DNA of 11,179 nt. It comes from Acidobacteriota bacterium. GTDB lineage: Bacteria > Acidobacteriota > Terriglobia > Acidiferrales > UBA7541. Within the stretch, counting starts at the first letter, position 1; each line of letters begins with the position of its first letter. A program made the translations under genes and the position numbers. The stretch is taken from contig PMOV01000190.1 in the NCBI GenBank assembly GCA_003161195.1, positions 1 to 11,179 of the forward strand, written 5' to 3'. Of the stretch, positions 6,196-11,179 are shown one piece after another. Below the pieces are notes generated by a model, which was not told the DNA's origin, searched no databases, and saw only the letters and a list, made by a program, of their open reading frames with translations.

Positions 6196-7605
6196 ATGAA
6201 GACGGCGTACAACGGAGTGCAGGTTCCGGCTGCGGGCAAAGGCATTGGGTACAGCGGTGGCGAATTACAGGTGCCGGATGCGCCCATTATTCCGTTTATT
6301 GAAGGCGACGGAACCGGGCGCGATATCTGGAAGGCCTCGCGGCGGGTGTTTGATGCGGCGGTAGCGCAGGCCTATGGCGGCAAGAGGCGCGTCCAGTGGT
6401 TTGAGGTGTTTGCGGGAGAGAAAGCGTTCAATACGTTTAAAGAATGGCTGCCGGACGAGACCGTGGAGGCGATTCGCGATTTTCGCGTGGCCATTAAGGG
6501 TCCGCTGACCACGCCTGTTGGCGGAGGGATTCGTTCGCTGAACGTGGCGCTGCGGCAGCTGCTGGATTTGTATTCGTGTGAACGGCCGGTGCGGTATTTC
6601 GATGGCGTGCCTTCGCCGGTGAAGCATCCCGAGAAAATGGATCTCGTGATTTTCCGCGAAAACACGGAAGACGTGTACATCGGAATCGAGTGGAAGTCCG
6701 GCTCGGCGGAAGCGAAAAAGCTCCTGGAATTTTTGAACCACGACATGCTGAAGGATGGGAAGAAGCAGATCCGCTGGGATTCCGGCGTGGGCATCAAGCC
6801 CATTTCGCCGACCGGAACGAAGCGGTTGGTGCGGCGGGCGATTAAGTTTGCGCTGGCGAACAAGCGGCCCAGCGTGACCCTGGTGCACAAAGGAAATATT
6901 CAGAAATTTACCGAGGGCGGATTTCGCGATTGGGGATACGACTTGGCGCGCGAAGAGTTTCGCGCCGAGACGGTGACGGAGCGCGAAAGCTGGATCCTGG
7001 ACAATCTGGACAAGAACGCAGCACTGACCGCGGAGCAGAACGCCGCGATGATCGAGCCGGGGCTGGAGCAGGCGCCGGAGGCGTTTCGGAAATCTGTGCA
7101 GGAGGAAGTGCGTGGCGTGCTGGCGGCGATTGGCGCTTCGCACGGCAAGGGGCAATGGAAGAAGAAGTTGCTGATCAACGATCGCATCGCGGATTCCGTG
7201 TTCCAGCAGGTGTTGCTGCGCGCGGATGAGTACAGCGTGCTGGCGACTTCCAACCTGAATGGCGATTATTTGTCGGATGCTTGCGCGGCGCAAGTGGGCG
7301 GACTGGGCATGGCGCCAGGCTCGAATATCGGCGATGGTTTTGGCGTGTTTGAGGCCACGCACGGGACGGCTCCGAAGTATGCGGATAAGGACGTGATTAA
7401 CCCGAGCTCGGTGATGCTGTCGGGAGCGATGATGTTCGCGTTTCTTGGCTGGGGCGAGGCGGCGAAATTGCTCGAGCACGGCATTGCCAAGACCATTCAA
7501 CAGAAGCGCGTGACGTACGATTTGGAGCGGTTGATGCCTGGCGCGACGAAGGTTGGCACGGCGGCGTTCGCGGATGCCATTATTCAAAACATGCAGGCGT
7601 CGTAG
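6196..7605 (+). CDS. icd: NADP-dependent isocitrate dehydrogenase, long form
   Basis: This 469-residue TCA-cycle enzyme oxidises isocitrate to 2-oxoglutarate and CO2, making NADPH. It follows the E. coli Icd pattern: FIEGDGTGRD (34-43); GPLTTPVGGGIRSLNVALRQ, with the phosphorylatable or substrate serine S114; FRENTEDVYIGIEWK (153-167); LVHKGNIQKFTEGGFRDWGY (229-248); NDRIAD (328-333); and GDYLSDACAAQVGGLGMAPG. NADP specificity is shown by HGTAPKY (K394, Y395) and VTYDLERLM (Y441, R445). A helical insertion of about 45-55 residues lies between AREEF (251-255) and the catalytic NDRIAD segment. It accounts for the extra length over the 416-residue E. coli enzyme and resembles the insert I recall in cyanobacterial Icd. 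Start: ATG 6196 with GGAGGA nine bases upstream, matching the usual family N-terminus (AYNGVQVPAAGK); upstream in-frame starts at 6088 and 6139 are rejected. It probably forms an operon with mdh 82 bp downstream. Confidence 0.94.
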   Translation: MKTAYNGVQVPAAGKGIGYSGGELQVPDAPIIPFIEGDGTGRDIWKASRRVFDAAVAQAYGGKRRVQWFEVFAGEKAFNTFKEWLPDETVEAIRDFRVAIKGPLTTPVGGGIRSLNVALRQLLDLYSCERPVRYFDGVPSPVKHPEKMDLVIFRENTEDVYIGIEWKSGSAEAKKLLEFLNHDMLKDGKKQIRWDSGVGIKPISPTGTKRLVRRAIKFALANKRPSVTLVHKGNIQKFTEGGFRDWGYDLAREEFRAETVTERESWILDNLDKNAALTAEQNAAMIEPGLEQAPEAFRKSVQEEVRGVLAAIGASHGKGQWKKKLLINDRIADSVFQQVLLRADEYSVLATSNLNGDYLSDACAAQVGGLGMAPGSNIGDGFGVFEATHGTAPKYADKDVINPSSVMLSGAMMFAFLGWGEAAKLLEHGIAKTIQQKRVTYDLERLMPGATKVGTAAFADAIIQNMQAS

Positions 7606-7687
7606 GAACCTACGCACGGAAAAATCAACAGATAACACTGAGACGCATAGTACACAGTGAATCGCAGAGAAGAGGAACTGGAGAACG

Positions 7688-8629
7688 ATGAGCCGGAAAA
7701 AAGTAACGGTGGTGGGCAGCGGATTTGTGGGTTCGACCACGGCGCAGCGCATTGTGGATATGGAACTGGCGGATGTGGTGATTACGGACATTCTGGAAGG
7801 CGCACCTGCGGGCAAAGCGCTGGACATGATGGAATCCGGGCCAATCACGCGGACCGATGCGCGGGCCACCGGCGCGTCCACGGCGAGCGGCGATTACTCC
7901 GCTACCGCGAACAGCGACGTGGTGGTAATTACCGCGGGCTTTCCACGCAAGCCGGGCATGAGCCGCGACGATTTGCTGAAGGCCAACTATGACGTGGTGA
8001 AGGCGGTGGTCGAGCAGATCGTCAAGCATTCGCCAAACTGCATCATCATTGTGGTGACCAATCCGTTGGACGCCATGGCGCAAGCGGCGTTCAAGGTGAG
8101 CGGCTTCCCGAAACATCGCGTGTTGGGCATGGCCGGGGTGCTGGACTCCGCGCGCATGAGCACGTTCGTGGCGATGGAGTGCAAGGTCAGCGTGGAAAAT
8201 GTGCACTCGTTTGTGCTGGGGGGACACGGAGACGACATGGTGCCGTTGCCGCGCTACTCCACGGTGGCGGGCATCCCGTTGCCGGATTTGCTGCCCAAGC
8301 AACGCATCGACGCCATCGTGGAGCGCACACGCAAAGGCGGCGCCGAAATTGTGAATTTGCTGAAGACCGGTTCGGCATACTACGCGCCGTCGGCCGCGGC
8401 GGTGGAAATGGTCGAGGCCATTTTGAAGGATAAGAAGAAAATCTTGCCCTGCGCCGTGTATCTCGAGGGCGAGTATGGCGTTAAGGGCTTGTTTGTCGGC
8501 GTGCCGGTGAAGCTTGGCGCTTCTGGAATCGAAGAAATTATCCAGATCAAGCTGACAGAAGAAGAAAACGCCGCGCTGCAAAAATCCTCGGCTTCGGTAC
8601 GCGAACTGGTCACGGTGCTGGGAATTTAG
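7688..8629 (+). CDS. mdh: Malate dehydrogenase (lactate dehydrogenase-like type)
   Basis: This 313-residue NAD-dependent enzyme interconverts malate and oxaloacetate. The Rossmann motif is G10-S-G-F-V-G15. The acidic D34 at the end of the second strand fits NAD rather than NADP. The substrate loop reads G84-F-P-R-K-P-G-M-S-R93, with arginines (R87, R93) diagnostic of malate over lactate dehydrogenases. Catalysis uses D153 and R156 (GVLDSAR) and H180 (GGHGDD). The last motif usually reads GHGDTMVP; here Thr is replaced by Asp (GHGDDMVP), a minor oddity. The ATG has a GGAG four bases upstream. It follows icd in the same direction with no clear terminator between, so the two TCA steps are probably co-transcribed. 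Genes for succinyl-CoA synthetase, which often follow mdh in related organisms, are absent; the next gene is convergent. Confidence 0.95.
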   Translation: MSRKKVTVVGSGFVGSTTAQRIVDMELADVVITDILEGAPAGKALDMMESGPITRTDARATGASTASGDYSATANSDVVVITAGFPRKPGMSRDDLLKANYDVVKAVVEQIVKHSPNCIIIVVTNPLDAMAQAAFKVSGFPKHRVLGMAGVLDSARMSTFVAMECKVSVENVHSFVLGGHGDDMVPLPRYSTVAGIPLPDLLPKQRIDAIVERTRKGGAEIVNLLKTGSAYYAPSAAAVEMVEAILKDKKKILPCAVYLEGEYGVKGLFVGVPVKLGASGIEEIIQIKLTEEENAALQKSSASVRELVTVLGI

Positions 8630-8667
8630 TCTCCGCCGCGTCCGCGGAACCGACAATAAGGGCACAC

Positions 8668-8681
8668 AGGCAGGAATGCCT
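8668..8681. repeat. Short hairpin between convergent mdh and the phosphatase gene
   Basis: AGGCA-GGAA-TGCCT forms a 5-bp perfect stem, and a second small dyad CCGC-GTCC-GCGG lies at 8636-8647. The first overlaps the stop codon (8682-8680) of the minus-strand gene. There is no T-run on either strand. It may be a remnant of a palindromic intergenic repeat and could end transcription in both directions. Confidence 0.3.
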
Positions 8682-9714
8682 ATGCTACTGGACGAGACGC
8701 GCGGCGAACTGCTAGTAAAGTTAGGTCGTCGGTGGGCTTCGAGCCTTCGCCGAACACGCGGAGATCATCTAGGCATTTGGCGATTAGATTTGCGGGCAGA
8801 GCGGCGGCGTGTTGGGCGGCCAGGGCGCGGATGCGGTGGAGGCCGTACTCTGCGCCTGCGCTGTTGCGGCATTCGGTTAAGCCGTCGGTGTAGAGGAAAA
8901 GCGTGTCGCCATCAGCCAGCGTGAGCCGATGGACCGGAAAGCGGGCGTCACTGAACATGCCCAGAGGAACGCCGGTGGATTCTTTGGGCGTGGCTCCCTG
9001 TGGATGAAGATGCAGAACCGGGAGGTGGCCGGCGCTGACAAACTCGACAGCACCGTCGCGGGTGGCGCGGCCCACGACCAGCGTGGCGTACTGCCCTGCC
9101 AGGGTGCTTTCACAAAAAATGCGGCTGGCATCTTCGACCATGCGCTCGAGCGGGAGACCAGCTTCCGCGAGACTGCGAAACGTGGCATGCAGATGGCTCA
9201 TCAGCATGGAGGCGGCCACACCTTTGCCGGAAACATCGCCGAGCATGAATAGCAGGCCTCCGCTGGTTTCAAAAATGTCGCAGTAATCGCCGCTGACCAT
9301 GCCAGCGGGTTGGTAATGGTAGTGGACGTCCCAGCCAACTGGCGCGAAATCGCGTTTGGGCAAGAGGGCGCGCTGGATGTTGGCGGCCAGGGTGAGATCG
9401 CGTTCGAGGGCGCGCTGTTCGGCGGTAGTCAGATGGTCGAGGCAAAAGCGCGCGAGGGGATCGGCGAGCAGGCGGTCCTTCTCGATGGAATCATGGCAGG
9501 TTTCGCAAATACCGAAGGTGCCGAGATCGAGGCGCACCAGCGCAGCGTCGACGTCCTGCAACAATTTGGAAAGCGCAATGTCGGCAGCCTGGGAATGCAG
9601 AAGGTGGTGCAGGCGGGTGCGGCGCTGCTCGAGTGCGGTGCGCAGATAGGTTTGTTCGGTGGTGGCCATGGTGCCTCCTCCGACAGTTTGCTGTTTTGCG
9701 GCCGAGGATTCCAT
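8680..9714 (-). CDS. SpoIIE/RsbU-type PP2C phosphatase with N-terminal DksA/TraR-like zinc finger
   Basis: A 344-residue soluble protein. The N-terminal helix (about 17-65) is followed by a DksA/TraR-type finger: GTFGICETC (C70, C73), the family-typical DRLLADP (80-86) and FCLDH (C91, H94). This is a Cys3His set where the family usually has four cysteines. A linker helix with LAANIQRALLP (109-119), common before RsbU-type domains, leads to the PPM/SpoIIE phosphatase. Metal aspartates are visible in VSGDYCD (D143), LGDVSGKG (D160), LYTDGLTE (D277) and PTDDLTLL (D329/D330). RsbU relatives dephosphorylate anti-anti-sigma factors in partner switches, so this is the likely role; no anti-sigma or STAS partner is nearby. 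Two starts are possible: ATG 9714 with GGAGGG six bases upstream (used here) and ATG 9669 with GGAGGAGG four bases upstream (329 residues). The first 15 residues look non-conserved, so the shorter form may be the main one. Confidence 0.87.
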   Translation of the reverse strand: MESSAAKQQTVGGGTMATTEQTYLRTALEQRRTRLHHLLHSQAADIALSKLLQDVDAALVRLDLGTFGICETCHDSIEKDRLLADPLARFCLDHLTTAEQRALERDLTLAANIQRALLPKRDFAPVGWDVHYHYQPAGMVSGDYCDIFETSGGLLFMLGDVSGKGVAASMLMSHLHATFRSLAEAGLPLERMVEDASRIFCESTLAGQYATLVVGRATRDGAVEFVSAGHLPVLHLHPQGATPKESTGVPLGMFSDARFPVHRLTLADGDTLFLYTDGLTECRNSAGAEYGLHRIRALAAQHAAALPANLIAKCLDDLRVFGEGSKPTDDLTLLAVRRASRPVA

Positions 9715-10016
9715 CCGATTCCCTCCGTGAAATTTGAGGAATGCAGCTGAGGCGCGTGCGGCGGCGAAGTGCGGGGTAACGACCCCGCAACCACCTCAAT
9801 TGCAAACCACGGGCGGCGTCAGTGAACATTGGATGCTGGCATTTGCCGGGCGTCGCCGGAATATGGTGGCGCCGGGCGGGGGTTCGAGGTAGTGTCGGGC
9901 CGAACAAGAATCGTCCGCACGCAGCCGAATTCTGCGTGGGAGAGGCCGGCGCCGCGATTCCTTTCCGGTGCATTCCTGAAGATGACGATTCCAGTGAAAG
10001 GCAGCGTGGTTTGGCT
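9715..10016. other. Divergent intergenic region with a hairpin
   Basis: This spacer separates the minus-strand phosphatase from the plus-strand hydrolase. The perfect stem TGCGGGG (9770-9776) and CCCCGCA (9783-9789) around TAACGA lies about 55 bp upstream of the phosphatase start. It could be a leader structure, an operator or another intergenic palindrome. No clear promoter was found for either gene. A plus-strand frame open from GTG 9822 joins the hydrolase, but it lacks a ribosome site and would bury the signal peptide, so it is treated as untranslated. Confidence 0.45.
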
Positions 10017-11141
10017 ATGCGATGGCGAGTGAGGTTACGGCTTGCAGTATTGTTGATGACAACGCTGGCCGCTTGCGCGCAGGTGGTGCGGGCGCAGGAC
10101 CTTGCGGAAGAGGCGCTGCGTATTCCTATGAAGGAAGCGGGCAAGAAAGGGTTGGAGGCGGTGATGGTGCGGCCGAATGATGGAGCGCGGCATCCGCTGG
10201 CGCTGCTGAATCATGGAGCGCCGCGCGAATCGAGCGATCGGCCCGGCATGACGCCGTGGAGCTTGCTGCCGCAGGCGCGGGAGTTTGCGCGGCGCGGCTG
10301 GACGACCGTGGTGGTGATGCGGCGGGGTTACGGGGATTCGGGCGGCGGCAGCAATGAAGACGCCGGGCCGTGCGGGAACCCGGACTATTACGATTCGGGG
10401 CGCGAGTCCGCGAAAGATTTGCGGGCGACCATCGCGTACCTTGCGACGCGGCCGGAGGTGGACGCCACACAGATCATCAGCGTGGGAATTTCGGCCGGCG
10501 GATTTGCCACCGTAGCGCTTACCGCGGACCCGCCGCCCGGGCTGGTGGCGGCGATCAGTTTTGCGGGGGGACGTGGCTCGCGCAAGCCCGACGAAGTGTG
10601 CAGCCCGGCGGTGCTGGTGAACGCGTTCCGCGAATTCGGCAGGAAATCGCGAACGCCGATGCTGTGGGTGTATGCAGATAACGATCACTTTTTCGGGCCG
10701 CAAATCGCCGCGGAGTTCTATGAGGCGTTTCGCTCGGCGGGTGGGCAAGCGACGTTCATTCACGCAGCCGCATTTCGCCGAGACGGGCATGGACTCTTTT
10801 CGCTCGGGGGCACGCCGCTGTGGACGCCCATGGTGGACGAATTTCTGGCGCGCAACCATCTCACGCTGCGGGACACGCTGCTCGCGCTGCCGGCAGCGCC
10901 GGATGTTGCGCTGCCGCCACAATTATCTTCGCGGAACGTCGAGGAATTTCGCAGCTTTCTGACGCTGCCCGAACACAAGGCGTTTGCGGTTTCGGAAAAC
11001 GGGCACTACGGATACGTGTTCGGGCGGCGCACGGCCAAAGAAGCTCTGAAGCTGGCGGAGGAACACTGCAAAGAAGGCAGCGAACACGGGAATTCCTGCT
11101 CCGTGATATGGCTGGACGACGGACAACCTGCGGCTAACTGA
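10017..11141 (+). CDS. Exported alpha/beta hydrolase (dienelactone hydrolase-like) with C-terminal module
   Basis: A 374-residue protein. The start ATG 10017 gives a basic-hydrophobic export signal. It ends in a lipobox-like L17-A-A-C20, so it may be a lipoprotein; a type I cleavage after VRA (26) is the alternative. The hydrolase fold reads HPLALLNHGAP (59-69, oxyanion region), RRGYGDSGG (102-110), and the nucleophile elbow G157-I-S-A-G-G162 with S159. WVYADNDHF supplies the acid (D221 or D223) and RRDGHGLF the histidine (H258). Residues 305-374 form a separate unit, containing HKAFAVSENGHYGYVFGR and a Cys pair (C351, C361). It recalls DUF4189-like tails attached to other exported proteins. 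The substrate is unknown: an ester or peptide in the envelope is likely. No good Shine-Dalgarno precedes the ATG, which lowers confidence in the exact start. The last 38 bases of the window hold nothing recognisable. Confidence 0.78.
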   Translation: MRWRVRLRLAVLLMTTLAACAQVVRAQDLAEEALRIPMKEAGKKGLEAVMVRPNDGARHPLALLNHGAPRESSDRPGMTPWSLLPQAREFARRGWTTVVVMRRGYGDSGGGSNEDAGPCGNPDYYDSGRESAKDLRATIAYLATRPEVDATQIISVGISAGGFATVALTADPPPGLVAAISFAGGRGSRKPDEVCSPAVLVNAFREFGRKSRTPMLWVYADNDHFFGPQIAAEFYEAFRSAGGQATFIHAAAFRRDGHGLFSLGGTPLWTPMVDEFLARNHLTLRDTLLALPAAPDVALPPQLSSRNVEEFRSFLTLPEHKAFAVSENGHYGYVFGRRTAKEALKLAEEHCKEGSEHGNSCSVIWLDDGQPAAN

Positions 11142-11179
11142 AGCGGCCGGCGCACCTCCCTTCCCACGTGACTCCGCCC

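Noticed and set aside
7637..7659. CACTG/CAGTG inverted arms between icd and mdh
   Set aside because: The arms are only five bases with a 13-base loop and no T-run, so there is no good evidence of termination between the two genes.

Overview
The window looks like chromosomal DNA from a GC-rich soil or sediment bacterium, most likely an Acidobacteriota member. This rests on family resemblance recalled from memory: a small PilZ protein, a zinc-finger/SpoIIE phosphatase fusion, a long-form NADP-isocitrate dehydrogenase next to malate dehydrogenase, and palindromic intergenic repeats. It has not been searched against any database. No rRNA, tRNA, CRISPR array, transposase or phage gene was seen.

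Layout, left to right. The 3' end of a plus-strand gene (1-42). A minus-strand PilZ-domain gene (207-560). A 321-bp divergent intergenic region with a perfect 12-bp palindrome. Inositol-3-phosphate synthase (882-2195). A type I-like glutamine synthetase without the usual adenylylation motif (2356-3786). Two strong intergenic hairpins (3821-3879). A small broken reading frame with one in-frame stop and one single-base frameshift (4021-4298). A Tat-exported bicupin oxalate decarboxylase (4430-5695). A 500-bp intergenic region with promoter candidates and two near-identical 20-bp repeats 41 bp apart. NADP-isocitrate dehydrogenase (6196-7605) and malate dehydrogenase (7688-8629), probably co-transcribed. 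On the minus strand, a DksA/TraR-type zinc finger fused to a SpoIIE/RsbU-type PP2C phosphatase (8680-9714). Finally a secreted or lipid-anchored alpha/beta hydrolase with an extra C-terminal cysteine-containing module (10017-11141).

How the genes fit together. Most of the window is central metabolism: glutamine synthesis, two TCA-cycle dehydrogenases and inositol phosphate synthesis. It is interspersed with signalling (a candidate c-di-GMP-binding PilZ protein and a phosphatase that may act in a partner switch) and two envelope or periplasmic enzymes. Apart from icd-mdh, the genes look like separate transcription units. No obvious new multi-gene defence or mobile system is present. The most unusual items are the zinc-finger/phosphatase fusion, the tandem operator-like repeats upstream of icd, the GlnA variant, and the doubly damaged small gene before the oxalate decarboxylase.
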